A stretch of 64,000 nt of DNA from an uncultured Desulfobacter sp. (GCF_963664415.1 NZ_OY761445.1:2506501-2570500); one strand, 5' to 3'; shown: positions 8,492 to 17,635, counted from the stretch's first letter. Translations and numbers: made by a program. Notes: generated from the letters alone by a model not told the origin.

Positions 8492-9547
8492 TTAAAATAT
8501 TTTTTTAAACGCCGATGCCTTTATCGCCGCCACCACCGTGGCACCGTTTTTAATCCCCAACTCATCTACTGACTCGGGAACAATCTGGGCAATCAGATGT
8601 TCATTACCACAGATAAGCTCCACACGCACACGATTTCCGCTTCTATAGATATTTGTCACAGTACATTCCAAAAGATTTCTAGCACTTGTTGCCTCCGGAT
8701 GCCGTTTGAAAAGAAGAATGTCACGAGAATCGAGCTCAAAAAGATTTTCTTCATCCTCTGCCGGTTCTGTAAGAATGAGATGAGCATCCCCCCATTTATA
8801 AAGGAAGAGATCCTTATAAGGCGAGGCACCACCCAAATGAAGCAAATTGACATAACTTTCAAGACCGCTGCCCCAGAATTTTTTCACCAGTTCTTCAGCC
8901 GCACTGCGCTGCTGAATGCGCCCCTTTTCGATCACCAGAACCTCATCGGTCATCATTCGCATCTCCAGCACTGAATGACTAATAAAAATCATGGGAATTC
9001 CATAATTGTCGAAAACATGTCTCAAATAGGGAATAATCTGAAATTTATGCCCTTCATCCAACGCCGAAAGCGGCTCATCCATGAGGATGAGCCGCGGATT
9101 TGACAGCACCGTCCTGGCCAGGGCAATGCGCTGTCGCTCTCCGCCTGACAGCGTAGATACATCCCGGGACAAAAGCTGCGTCACGCCAAGCACCTTAAAA
9201 AGACCATCAGGATCAATCTGTCTATGTGCCGCTTTGACCCGCTTATATCCATAAAATATATTTTTTTTAACGCTCATATGGGGAAACAAATGGGCATGCT
9301 GAAACACGACACCAACATTACGTTGATCCGGCTTCAAATTAATTTTTTTCTTTGCATCAAAAAGGACGGTATCCCCCAATCGAATCACCCCGCTGTCCGG
9401 CAGATCCAGACCGGACAGGAGATTCATAATCGTTGATTTACCACTCCCTGACGGACCAAAAATCCCCGTCCGTGGAGAGGACAGGCTAAAGGCAACATCA
9501 AGGGTAAAATCCTTAAAACTTTTTTTTAGCTCAACATCTAACTGCAC
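8492..9547 (-). CDS. modC: ModC, molybdate ABC transporter ATPase
   Basis: This is the ATP-binding subunit of the molybdate importer. It has Walker A GPSGSGKST, signature LSGGERQRIALAR, Walker B LILMDEPLSALD and H-loop FISHS. The C-terminal roughly 65 residues look like a TOBE/Mop molybdate-binding domain, which separates ModC from other importer ATPases. An upstream in-frame start at 9628 would overlap modB by 79 nt. GTG 9547 is better: it lies 2 nt after the modB stop, follows GGAG, and gives 351 residues, the usual ModC length. The order modA-modB-modC is standard. Confidence 0.93.
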   Translation of the reverse strand: MQLDVELKKSFKDFTLDVAFSLSSPRTGIFGPSGSGKSTIMNLLSGLDLPDSGVIRLGDTVLFDAKKKINLKPDQRNVGVVFQHAHLFPHMSVKKNIFYGYKRVKAAHRQIDPDGLFKVLGVTQLLSRDVSTLSGGERQRIALARTVLSNPRLILMDEPLSALDEGHKFQIIPYLRHVFDNYGIPMIFISHSVLEMRMMTDEVLVIEKGRIQQRSAAEELVKKFWGSGLESYVNLLHLGGASPYKDLFLYKWGDAHLILTEPAEDEENLFELDSRDILLFKRHPEATSARNLLECTVTNIYRSGNRVRVELICGNEHLIAQIVPESVDELGIKNGATVVAAIKASAFKKIF

Positions 9548-9549
9548 CG

Positions 9550-10248
9550 CTACTTTCTCCTGAACCTGCGGTTTATCCCCTCGCTGATAAGAAGGATGGC
9601 AAAAGAAAGACTGATGGAGACCAGACAAAGTGTCAACGCCATCCGGTCGCCACCCGGAACAGAGGTATATTCATAAATTGCCAGAGGTATTGTCTGTGTC
9701 ACCCCCGGAATATTGCCGGCCAGAATAACGGTCGCACCAAACTCACCAAGATTTCTGGCAAACATCAACGACATTCCGGCAAAAATCGCCCGCCCGCTCA
9801 ATGGCAGGACAATGGTAAAAAAACTATCCCACCATCCCGCACCAAGGGTTCGTGAGACCGAAATATAGGATTGGTCCACCGCCTCCATACCAATACGGAT
9901 CGAACGAACCATCAAGGGAAACCCAACGACCGCAGAAGCAATGACCGCACCGGTAAGCGAAAAAACAACCTGAATACCCAAAAAATTCAAAATTTTACCA
10001 AGAAAGCCATTGGACCCGAAGGAGAGCAACAACAAATACCCCACCACCACCGGCGGCAAAACCAACGGCAAACTAATAATCCCTTCCACCAGTGCTTTCC
10101 CTCTGGTTTTGCCAAAGGCAAGAAAATAACCACAAGCAATTCCAAAGGGGGTGGAAATCAAGGTCGCCGAACAAGCGACCTTGAGAGAAAGGACAATGGC
10201 AGATATATCCTGGGGTGACAGTGACAAAATTGCAACTTCATCTACCAT
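9550..10248 (-). CDS. modB: ModB, molybdate ABC transporter permease
   Basis: This is the inner-membrane channel subunit of the molybdate importer, about 232 residues with several hydrophobic helices. The permease EAA-loop region MEAVDQSYISVSRTLGAG is followed by LPLSGRAIFAG. NLGEFGATVILAGNIPG is a signature of ModB/CysT-type permeases. A TTG at 10254 also opens the frame; ATG 10248 was preferred. There is no clear ribosome site, so translation is probably coupled to modA, whose stop lies 8 nt upstream. Confidence 0.93.
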   Translation of the reverse strand: MVDEVAILSLSPQDISAIVLSLKVACSATLISTPFGIACGYFLAFGKTRGKALVEGIISLPLVLPPVVVGYLLLLSFGSNGFLGKILNFLGIQVVFSLTGAVIASAVVGFPLMVRSIRIGMEAVDQSYISVSRTLGAGWWDSFFTIVLPLSGRAIFAGMSLMFARNLGEFGATVILAGNIPGVTQTIPLAIYEYTSVPGGDRMALTLCLVSISLSFAILLISEGINRRFRRK

Positions 10249-10256
10249 GGTCAATA

Positions 10257-11012
10257 TCAGGGCAGCGTAAAGCCAAGGCGAACCATTTCCGGGTGGGCCA
10301 TGTCAGAAACAATATAGTCATAAAAGAGTTTAGCATCAGCATTTCCATCACTTTCCTTTGTCATTGCAACCGGGTAGGTTACCCGGCTATAAAGCTCAAT
10401 GGGCACTTCGAATAGAATCTTGGCACCGATGGCGAGCATGGCATCCGTTTTATAAACAAATGCGCCATCAGTCTCTCCTCGATCGGCATAGATCAGCGCC
10501 TGGCGGACATCCTTTGCCATGACCAGTTGCCCTTTTTTGAGCATTGAATCATATATCCCCTCTTTATCCATGGCCTGCTTTGCATACTGACCGGCAGGTA
10601 CACTGCTAGGACTACCCAGTGCAACACGCGTTAACTTCTGTAAATCGGCCATGGAATGGGCGTTCGTACTTGATTTACCCACAAAAACCAACGCGTTGTG
10701 GGCAAATATTTTTTTTGTATCCGCCCTAATCTTACCCTTTTCAATCAAATGCGTCATCCACTTGGGATTGGCAGAAACATAGATATCTGCAGGAGCCCCC
10801 TGCTCTATTTGCTTTGCCAAAGCGCCGGATGATGCAAAATTAGGAACAATTTTGACATCCGGATGCTGCGTTTGAAACTGCACTATCAAATTATTACACA
10901 GATTGCTCATACTCTTTGCCACCGAAACACGAACAGACCCAGCTTGAGCCTGGGTGCTGAATACCAGCACCATAAAAATAACAAAAATGTTTAATCCACA
11001 AATCCTTTTCAT
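10257..11012 (-). CDS. modA: ModA, periplasmic molybdate-binding protein
   Basis: This is the solute-binding protein of the molybdate importer. ATG 11012 follows AAAGGAGTATTTATT and opens directly into a signal peptide ending near TQAQA-GS, about 24 residues. A longer frame from 11084 would put about 24 residues ahead of the signal peptide. The mature part has the ModA pattern: NFASSGALAKQIEQGAPADIYVS, split here as the SSGALAKQ anion-binding loop followed by GAPADIY, then GSPSSVPAGQYAK. Nitrogenase needs Mo, which fits its place beside nif. It is transcribed away from the nif11 gene. Confidence 0.94.
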   Translation of the reverse strand: MKRICGLNIFVIFMVLVFSTQAQAGSVRVSVAKSMSNLCNNLIVQFQTQHPDVKIVPNFASSGALAKQIEQGAPADIYVSANPKWMTHLIEKGKIRADTKKIFAHNALVFVGKSSTNAHSMADLQKLTRVALGSPSSVPAGQYAKQAMDKEGIYDSMLKKGQLVMAKDVRQALIYADRGETDGAFVYKTDAMLAIGAKILFEVPIELYSRVTYPVAMTKESDGNADAKLFYDYIVSDMAHPEMVRLGFTLP

Positions 11013-11261
11013 AATAAATACTCCTTTTTTGTATTTATCCGTTTTAAATGAAAGCCACAAGCCTTTATTGTATTGCTTCCACACGTTGTTATGGGTCTAG
11101 CTTGGATCCTTATATCCCAAATCAGCCCAAGACTAATATTCGGAATACGGGTATCATCGACGGTAAAACAATGTCAAGTCATATTTTAAAGCTACCATTG
11201 TCGTTTAAAAAAATACCTAAAATGATATTTTTTTGAATATATAAAATATTTATATCATAAC

Positions 11262-11277
11262 CGGAACACTACTTGCA
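11262..11277 (+). promoter_or_regulatory. sigma-54 promoter for the Nif11 gene
   Basis: The sequence CGGAACACTACTTGCA has GG-N10-GC spacing and a perfect TTGCA -12 box. It lies about 45 nt upstream of ATG 11322 and resembles the nifH promoter (shared GGAAC and TTGCA). The small gene therefore probably belongs to the same sigma-54/NifA-type regulon as nif. Confidence 0.75.
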
Positions 11278-11321
11278 TTGCTTTTGTCATTATTTAACCA
11301 ATTAATTAATGGAGAATTAAA

Positions 11322-11540
11322 ATGTCACAAGAAAACGTTCTGGCCTTCCTGGATAAGGGAGCGGATGACCGCAAATTCCGCGTAAAATACGACAACTGTT
11401 TTTCAGAAGAAAAATTTTGCGCTATGGCAAAAGAAGATGGTTTTGAATTTAGCATAGAAGATCTGCAGGCGGTATTAAAAATGAATGGAGACTCTTTCGA
11501 TTCATATGGAAACCCCCCAAAGAAAGGTATTTGGGTATAG
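11322..11540 (+). CDS. Nif11-domain small protein
   Basis: This 72-residue protein begins MSQENVLAFLDKGADD and continues with AMAKEDGFEFSIEDLQAVL. That is the Nif11 pattern: an N-terminal helix followed by A...GF.FS.EDL. Nif11 proteins occur as small genes in nif regions, and the same domain serves as the leader of some ribosomal peptide natural products. There is no double-Gly cleavage site, no Cys-rich core and no modification enzyme nearby, so the nif-associated type fits better. GGAG precedes ATG 11322, and a sigma-54 promoter lies upstream. The function is unknown. The TAG stop is the first base triplet of a dispersed repeat. Confidence 0.8.
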   Translation: MSQENVLAFLDKGADDRKFRVKYDNCFSEEKFCAMAKEDGFEFSIEDLQAVLKMNGDSFDSYGNPPKKGIWV

Positions 11541-11637
11541 GCCATGGGCCGTCCTTGGTTGCCCACGCCAAGGCTTCGGCCCACTACAAATATCAAAAGT
11601 TCCGTGTAGACTACACAGTCTTTTTTATTAAAAAATA
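11538..11637 (+). repeat. Dispersed hairpin repeat, copy 1
   Basis: The repeat begins at the nif11 stop codon. A stem is formed by TGGGCCG-CCTTGG (11545-11558) and CCAAGG...CGGCCCA (11568-11583). A less conserved tail ends in ACACAGTCTTTTTTATTAAA. The same architecture recurs at 27488, 28434, 36775 and 48961. Confidence 0.75.
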
Positions 11638-11642
11638 AGAGC

Positions 11643-11676
11643 AAACGGTGCTGTGGTTAAACAGCACCGTTTTTTC
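11643..11676 (+). terminator. Rho-independent terminator after nif11
   Basis: An 11-bp perfect stem, AACGGTGCTGT with ACAGCACCGTT, has a 6-nt loop and is followed by a T run. It lies 100 nt after the nif11 stop, just beyond repeat copy 1. Confidence 0.9.
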
Positions 11677-12152
11677 ATATCCCTCCAATTATTTTTCTGA
11701 CAATTTCAAATCTGTAGACCATTTATACAAACAGCGTTATTATCACCCCGAAGAAGCTAAACCGTTTCATTCATCAATTGCCTCTTTAAACGCCCAGGAT
11801 AAAAAATGCCTGGTCAGGACACGGCTTCGTATCAAGTCAGGTGATTACAACTGGGTTTCCTGCAGCATCGCAGTCTATTCCGATCAGATGATCTATTATA
11901 TCGTTGCCCGTGATATCACTGACAGCGTTCTATTTGAACGAAGACTCGTGTATCAGGCCGGACATGATGCACTAACAGGATGAGTTAAAAGAGCACAGCG
12001 TCCAGGTGTCAAGCAGCATCGGTATTGCCACCAGTGCGTCCGGTTTCAAAAATGGAGAAGATATGCTTCATGCAGCAGACTTAGCCATGTATACGGCAAA
12101 GCAAGACAAAGCCCAACCTTTTTGTATACACCAAGGCACCGTTCCTCCTTGA
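11648..12152 (+). pseudogene. Decayed PAS-GGDEF (diguanylate cyclase-like) gene
   Basis: The first part encodes the end of a PAS domain (RIKSGDYNWVSCSIAVY, then VARDITD) and the start of a GGDEF domain (QAGHDALTG), then stops at 11983. The reading resumes in another frame from about 11979 with the GGDEF C-terminal part (SSIGIATSASG, AADLAMYTAKQD), stopping at 12152. The segment that should hold the catalytic GG(D/E)EF loop is missing. The N-terminus is also lost, since the frame opens inside the nif11 terminator. The result is a 5'-truncated, internally deleted, frameshifted remnant with no expected cyclase activity. Confidence 0.85.
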
Positions 12153-12236
12153 TGAAATGAAAAAATTATCTACAAAGATAGGTAATGAAATTAAACGCCC
12201 CGAGCGAGTACGTTGAAAATACAAGCCGTTGCATCT

Positions 12237-12311
12237 CTATCGCTATCGGATCGCTATCGGGATCGAAAACAGTATATAGTTCGATCCCCATAGCGAGAGC
12301 GATTCCGATAG
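12237..12311. repeat. Long imperfect inverted repeat
   Basis: Arms built from CGCTATCG/ATCG units pair across a 12-nt loop. GGGATCGAA (12259-12267) pairs with TTCGATCCC (12280-12288), and partly matched flanks CGCTATC and CATAGCG extend the stem. It lies about 60-130 nt beyond the end of the glutamate synthase genes and may act as their 3' structure. There is no T run. Confidence 0.6.
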
Positions 12312-12367
12312 TACGCTCAGTATGAGTGAGCCTTCTTTAAGTAACGCTTTGAAATGATTGTATATGA

Positions 12368-14698
12368 TTACATCAAAGGCGTATTGGGTATCAGTTCCCA
12401 TATACCGCAGGGACAAGCCCCTTTGCAAAATCCGCATCCAATGCATTTGGATTCGTCCACCACATATTCAAAGCCGGCTTCCTTTTCCTGGCGACTGATG
12501 GCACCTTCGGGGCAGACCGACACGCAAATGCCACAATCCCTGCAATTGCCGCAAGAGGCGCAATCCTGACCGCACTCCTCCAAATTGTCAGCGTCCTGCC
12601 TGGGATTGTAGTAGGTCAGACTGACCCGCTGGGTATCAATCATGGGAGCGAGGGTGAGACCCGCCATATCAGGCGCCTGGCCATTAAGAAGCTGATCAAT
12701 TACTGTGGCGGTTCTTCTGCCTGCCCCGATGGCATCGGTGATCAGTCCGGGTCCCACGGCATCCCCGATGGCAAAGACCTTCCCGTCCGAGGACCGGCCG
12801 GCGTCGTCTACCTTAACAAACCCTCTGTCAAGCTCAATTTCCTCACCAAGGAATGAGAGATCAGGGACATCTCCAATGGAGATCACAACCGTATTGGCCT
12901 CAAGGGTTTCACCATCTTCAAGCAGAACACCTTTGGCGTTAATCTCTTTGGTGAACAACGGCCAGCGGAATTGGGCACCGCATTTTTCAGCATCTTCTCT
13001 TTCCTTGCCGAAGGCGGCCGGTTTCTGGACATCGATCAGGGTAATATCCACAGCACCCAACCGGTGAGCTTCAGTGGCCACATCACAGCCCACATTACCA
13101 GCGCCGATGATCACGATTTTTTTGCCGGGCTTGATTTTGTCGGCCTTGGCCTGTTCAAGAAAATCATTGGCAAAAAGAGCTCTATCAGCACCCTTAACCG
13201 GAAGGGATCTGGGTTTTTTTGCACCCGCTGCCACCACAACATAGTCATGGCTCTTTTTTATTTCGGCAAATTTTTCCGCATCGATTGTCTCACCCAGTCT
13301 TATATCCTTTATATAAGACTTTATCCGATCTATTTCAGCATTCAGGGTGTCGGCAGGGATTCGGGACTCGGGAATAACAGCGGAAATTTTTCCACCAATG
13401 GTCTGTCCGGCTTCAAATACCGTAGCGGTATGCCCTTTCATGGTCAGTTGCCAGGCTGCAGAAATACCGCCCGGGCCGCCACCGATGACGGCGACTTTCT
13501 TCTTGGACTCTTTGGCCGGTTTTGGCGGTTTAATATTCTGGGCAGCCTGACCAAGAAGGCGAACATTAATGGGTGTCATATAGGACAGGTTACGGGTGCA
13601 AGACGCCATACAGGGACTCGGGCACAAGTGACCGCACACCGTTGCCGGAAACGGAGAATATTCAAGCCCCATGGATATGGCCTCGTCAATATTATCGGTC
13701 CGAACCATGGCCCAGCGCTGCTGCACAGGGATTCCGGTGGGGCAGGATGCCTGGCAGGGCGAAATATATTTACCCTGCTCCCATACCGGGATGTATCTTC
13801 TGTACTCACCCTTGGTAATGACAGGCACTGTGCCTTTTTCAGTTTCCTGGAGATCTCCGATCAAGCCACCGCGGCCAAGCTCCATATCCCAGACCTGTTC
13901 CCTGAACCATGACATAGATTTTCGGTCAGGACCATCGGCCTTTTCCTGGGGATTTTTGGCTTCAAACAGCCGCCAATCTTTTCGCACGGCCAGTTCCTCA
14001 AGCAATTTCGGCTTTTCAATTTTCTTAAGAAACGTTTTAATACCCTGAAGCAGCCATTCCCATTCCTGATCATCAAGTTCCACTTCCTTGGCATCTTTGT
14101 CGGAATAAGTTTTAGCCTCACCACGAACAAAAACCTTTCCGCCGACCATGCCCACCAGGGGTCTGTACCCAAGAACCTGCTCCTGATTGGCAGCGTTTAA
14201 GCCGCAAATAACGGCAATTCCGCCCGCCATGAACTCACCAAAATAATCTCCCGCCGAGCCCAGAACCCACAATTCAGGGGGCTCAAATCGAGGATTTCGT
14301 TTAGTCATGGTCATACCCCGGGCGCCAATGGAACCGCCCACGAAGACCTTACCCTGGGCTGCACCGTTCATGGCCCCATTGGAGGCGGATCCATGCACGA
14401 TGATTTGCGCACCGGCATTGAGCCAGCCAATATCATCCGATGCCGGCCCCATGATCTCTATTCTTGTATTGGGCGTACCAAGGGAGCCTGTACGCTGGCC
14501 GGAATGACCAATGATACGGATGTCCATTCTGTCGGGGGCAGACTCCCAGAGTCGCCCGCCAATACCGTGTTGCCCAAAGGCTTGGATTTCGAGCTTTCTG
14601 TTGCCCCGTTTAACGTGCTGGTGAATAGTCTCTTCAAGTACTCGCGAAGAGAGCCGTTTTTCATCTCTTTTACCTGCTATAAAAATATAGTCGCTCAT
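12368..14698 (-). CDS. Glutamate synthase GltB-C-terminal/GltD fusion with C-terminal ferredoxin
   Basis: This 776-residue multidomain protein has three parts. Residues about 1-240 form the GXGXG beta-helix domain of GltB. Residues about 320-690 form a GltD-type FAD/NAD(P)H oxidoreductase, with a Cys-rich N-terminus (CQASCPTGIPVQ, CGHLCPSPCMASC), an FAD site (GGGPGGISAAW) and an NAD(P) site (GAGNVGCDVA). The C-terminus carries 2[4Fe-4S] ferredoxin motifs (CGNCRDCGICVSVCPEG, CIGCGFCKGACPCG). It should feed electrons to the FMN subunit. ATG 14698, after GGAGG, is preferred over 14776. It is the last of three genes that together form glutamate synthase. Confidence 0.88.
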   Translation of the reverse strand: MSDYIFIAGKRDEKRLSSRVLEETIHQHVKRGNRKLEIQAFGQHGIGGRLWESAPDRMDIRIIGHSGQRTGSLGTPNTRIEIMGPASDDIGWLNAGAQIIVHGSASNGAMNGAAQGKVFVGGSIGARGMTMTKRNPRFEPPELWVLGSAGDYFGEFMAGGIAVICGLNAANQEQVLGYRPLVGMVGGKVFVRGEAKTYSDKDAKEVELDDQEWEWLLQGIKTFLKKIEKPKLLEELAVRKDWRLFEAKNPQEKADGPDRKSMSWFREQVWDMELGRGGLIGDLQETEKGTVPVITKGEYRRYIPVWEQGKYISPCQASCPTGIPVQQRWAMVRTDNIDEAISMGLEYSPFPATVCGHLCPSPCMASCTRNLSYMTPINVRLLGQAAQNIKPPKPAKESKKKVAVIGGGPGGISAAWQLTMKGHTATVFEAGQTIGGKISAVIPESRIPADTLNAEIDRIKSYIKDIRLGETIDAEKFAEIKKSHDYVVVAAGAKKPRSLPVKGADRALFANDFLEQAKADKIKPGKKIVIIGAGNVGCDVATEAHRLGAVDITLIDVQKPAAFGKEREDAEKCGAQFRWPLFTKEINAKGVLLEDGETLEANTVVISIGDVPDLSFLGEEIELDRGFVKVDDAGRSSDGKVFAIGDAVGPGLITDAIGAGRRTATVIDQLLNGQAPDMAGLTLAPMIDTQRVSLTYYNPRQDADNLEECGQDCASCGNCRDCGICVSVCPEGAISRQEKEAGFEYVVDESKCIGCGFCKGACPCGIWELIPNTPLM

Positions 14699-14714
14699 GA
14701 TATCCCGTCCTCCT

Positions 14715-16349
14715 TTACACCACGTACTTGATACTGAGACGGTCAGCAATGTTTTTATCATCAATTCCCAGCGCATCGGACATACCGATGGGAAGGGAGG
14801 TGGAACGTCCCAACGGCGCTACAATTTTCTTAAGCTGTGTGTCAAAGGAGACATAAATATCCACCAGGCGCTGGGCCACATCTTCCGGGTCAAGACGACG
14901 ATAGAGTCTGGGATCCTGGGACGTAATGCCCTTGGGACAGATGCCCAGGTTGCATACGTTGCACCGGTCTTCTTCGGTGCCCACACAGCCGGCGGCTGCC
15001 TGCATCGCATATTTCCCGATCTGAACCCCGGATGCGCCCAACATGATAAGTGCGGCTGCATTGGCGGCAATGTTGCCGTTTTTACCGATACCGCCCCCGG
15101 CAAAGATGGGCACTTCATTCTGTTTACCGATGGATGTCAAATTCAGGTAGTTATCCCGGACACAACTGGCGATTGGATGCCCCATATGATCCATGGAAAC
15201 GGCATATGCCGCCCCCGTCCCGCCATCTTCACCGTCGATGGCAAGCCCTGCCGCATACTCATTACGCGTCAGGTTGTTCATTACCGCAAGGGATGTAGAT
15301 GAAGCGGAAATTTTTGGATAAACCGGCACCCGGAACCCCCAAGCCATGGACATGGAGAGAATCATCTTGGCCACGGACTCTTCAATGGAGTACTGGGTTT
15401 GATGGGTCGGGGGACTGGGCAGGCTGACACCCTGGGGCACACCCCGGATAGCGGCAATCAGCTTATTCACTTTGTGCCACATCAAAAGTCCGCCGTCACC
15501 AGGCTTTGCACCCTGACCGTATTTAATCTCAATGGCGCAGGGATCTTCTTTCATATGCGGAATGGCGTGAATGATCTCATCCCAGCCAAAATACCCCGAA
15601 GCAATCTGCAAAATGACATACTTTAAGAACCGGGAACGCAGCAACCGTGGCGGGCACCCGCCTTCACCGGTACAGATGCGAACGGGCATCCCCAACTCTT
15701 CATTCAGGTAGGCCACCCCCATCTGCAAGCCTTCCCACATGGTTGGAGAGAGAGCCCCAAAGGACATGCCGCCGATAATCAAAGGATAAATTTCCCGAAC
15801 CGGCGGGATCCAGCCCTTTTCCCGAAGTTGTTTCATGTTTTCCCTGGGAGGAAGCACACGACCGAGCAGAGTGCGCATCTCAAATTCATGGCGCCCGGCA
15901 TCCAGGGCCGGATCCGTGAGCATGGAAATTCGGGTGAACTTGATCCTGTCGAGCACTGATCCCGAAGCATTTCGCCGACCGCCTCTGCGCCGGGGAATAC
16001 CATGCTGGTTGATGTGAAAATTCAGCCTATCCAAACCCGGATTTTTCTTGGGCCGGATGGCATCATTTGGACAAACCAGGGTACACATGGCGCAACCGAT
16101 GCAGGCATTTTCAACCCGGGTGTCCTGTCGGATACCATAAAAGGTGTCATAATCATTACTGTGCTCGGTATTTTTACCCACAGATGTTTTTATGATCCGT
16201 TTCTGGAACGGATGAAGGGAGATAGCCTTGACCGGGCACACAGCCGTACACTGGCCGCACAACGTACACCGGTCATTATTATACTCGATCTGCCAGGGCA
16301 GATCATTCAAACTTAAAGAGGAAGGTTCAAGGCTTCTGTTTGACGACAT
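14715..16349 (-). CDS. Glutamate synthase FMN-binding (central) subunit with N-terminal ferredoxin
   Basis: This 544-residue protein has an N-terminal 2[4Fe-4S] ferredoxin region (CTLCGQCTAVCPVKA, CIGCAMCTLVCPND) and the GltB synthase barrel. The barrel shows GGMSFGALS, CTGEGGCPP, IKYGQGAKPGDGG, LAIDGEDGGTGAA and GGIGKNGN. A late cluster CNVCNLGICPKGI matches the 3Fe-4S ligand region. It converts 2-oxoglutarate plus ammonia from glutamine to glutamate. ATG 16349 follows GGAGGTAAATAT and overlaps the upstream amidotransferase gene by 37 nt. The archaeal-type split form lacks the fused glutaminase domain, which is supplied by that neighbour. Confidence 0.92.
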   Translation of the reverse strand: MSSNRSLEPSSLSLNDLPWQIEYNNDRCTLCGQCTAVCPVKAISLHPFQKRIIKTSVGKNTEHSNDYDTFYGIRQDTRVENACIGCAMCTLVCPNDAIRPKKNPGLDRLNFHINQHGIPRRRGGRRNASGSVLDRIKFTRISMLTDPALDAGRHEFEMRTLLGRVLPPRENMKQLREKGWIPPVREIYPLIIGGMSFGALSPTMWEGLQMGVAYLNEELGMPVRICTGEGGCPPRLLRSRFLKYVILQIASGYFGWDEIIHAIPHMKEDPCAIEIKYGQGAKPGDGGLLMWHKVNKLIAAIRGVPQGVSLPSPPTHQTQYSIEESVAKMILSMSMAWGFRVPVYPKISASSTSLAVMNNLTRNEYAAGLAIDGEDGGTGAAYAVSMDHMGHPIASCVRDNYLNLTSIGKQNEVPIFAGGGIGKNGNIAANAAALIMLGASGVQIGKYAMQAAAGCVGTEEDRCNVCNLGICPKGITSQDPRLYRRLDPEDVAQRLVDIYVSFDTQLKKIVAPLGRSTSLPIGMSDALGIDDKNIADRLSIKYVV

Positions 16350-17443
16350 ATATTTACCTCCTGACGCTCAGGGCTTACAGTAACTGTATCAAGGTGCATG
16401 GGTTGAAAATCCATGGTTTTATCCCGGTCCGGGATGACGGCATCCAACCCGCAGATCTCGGATGAAAACGCAAACACACCCGGTTTGCCTCCCACCACAC
16501 CGGGCCGCAGTTTCTTGCGGTCCTGAACCATGAACATGGAGTGATCCGGCAGGGTACCAATAACCATATTAGGGCCGTCAATAATCAAGGGACGGCATGT
16601 CTTTTTCAAATGACCCAGAAATTCAAAATTGGGGTGTTTTTCAAGGGCTTCACGCTGAAGCGGCGTAATCACATGCTTATACCCGTCAATACCTAAGCCC
16701 AACTCCTCCATGGTAAAGTGAAGAATGTGGGCAAACACTTCTGAATCAGACTGATAACCCGTATAGCCAGGGATATCCCTTGAGGAAAGGAAGTCTTTGA
16801 TGGGAATAAAAGCGGTGTTCTCACCATTGGTCATGGTGCAATATCCCTTGATAAAAAACGGATGGCACGCATACAGGTTGATGGCATAATTGGTGTTCTG
16901 CCGTCCTTGGGCCATGATAATCCTTGCATGAAGTTCTTTTCTGTCAAGGCCCAGGTATTCTGCCAGCTTCATGGGATCCCCGATCTCCTTGAGCATAATG
17001 GTGTCGGGCCAGAAAGAAAACACGATCATGTCATTTTTCTCTTCACCCATCTCCCGTATTTTAAGCCGCACATCCAAAAGTCTTGCGGCGAGCTCCTCCT
17101 TGGTCAAGGCATCCCAGCCTTCGGGTAATTCATAGGCTCTGATCAGATAGACATGTCGTCTGGGGATACCTTCTACTCGGGTTTTTGGTGGTTTCAAAGA
17201 GACTTTATGCTTGGTCATGAAACCGAGGTCCATCATAAAAAGGTCCAGACGGCGGATGCCTTCTTCAGTAAAGATCCCCGACAGGATTGGAGCATCTTTC
17301 ATCTCTTCAAAGGTGCCACCAAGGTCCTGGAGCAAAAGTCCCACGCCGGAACCATCATGCCCTTCCTTCATTACGTCGAGGGCTTTGATGGCCAGCATCG
17401 GAGACAGAGGGTCCTTGCTGGTAATTGCAAACAGACGACACAT
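16313..17443 (-). CDS. Glutamate synthase class II glutamine amidotransferase subunit
   Basis: This 376-residue protein begins MCRLFAITS, so after Met removal Cys2 is the N-terminal nucleophile of class II (Ntn) amidotransferases. Further matching segments are EGHDGSGVGL, GRQNTNYAINLYACHPF, MTNGENTAF and SDSEVFAHILH. It corresponds to the N-terminal domain of bacterial GltB, releasing ammonia from glutamine for the FMN subunit. It is the first gene of the three-gene glutamate synthase set. No sigma-54 site was seen in the 190 nt upstream. Confidence 0.88.
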   Translation of the reverse strand: MCRLFAITSKDPLSPMLAIKALDVMKEGHDGSGVGLLLQDLGGTFEEMKDAPILSGIFTEEGIRRLDLFMMDLGFMTKHKVSLKPPKTRVEGIPRRHVYLIRAYELPEGWDALTKEELAARLLDVRLKIREMGEEKNDMIVFSFWPDTIMLKEIGDPMKLAEYLGLDRKELHARIIMAQGRQNTNYAINLYACHPFFIKGYCTMTNGENTAFIPIKDFLSSRDIPGYTGYQSDSEVFAHILHFTMEELGLGIDGYKHVITPLQREALEKHPNFEFLGHLKKTCRPLIIDGPNMVIGTLPDHSMFMVQDRKKLRPGVVGGKPGVFAFSSEICGLDAVIPDRDKTMDFQPMHLDTVTVSPERQEVNICRQTEALNLPL

Positions 17444-17635
17444 ATTTTTTAACTCCTTATGGTCTATATCTTTAAGCAGTCAAAAGACTGCGGGTCCAAA
17501 ATTTCGAAACTTAAACATTAAAGCCACTTAATAAGACTGTCAATCTTTATTTTCCTACCCGAAATGATTCCGGTTTAGAACACAAGACCACAAACAAAAT
17601 TTAATTGGCAATCTCGCGAAAGGTCAAACCATTAA

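Noticed and set aside
11322..11540. Nif11 gene as precursor of a ribosomal peptide natural product
   Set aside because: No Gly-Gly leader site, core peptide, modification enzyme or peptidase transporter nearby.
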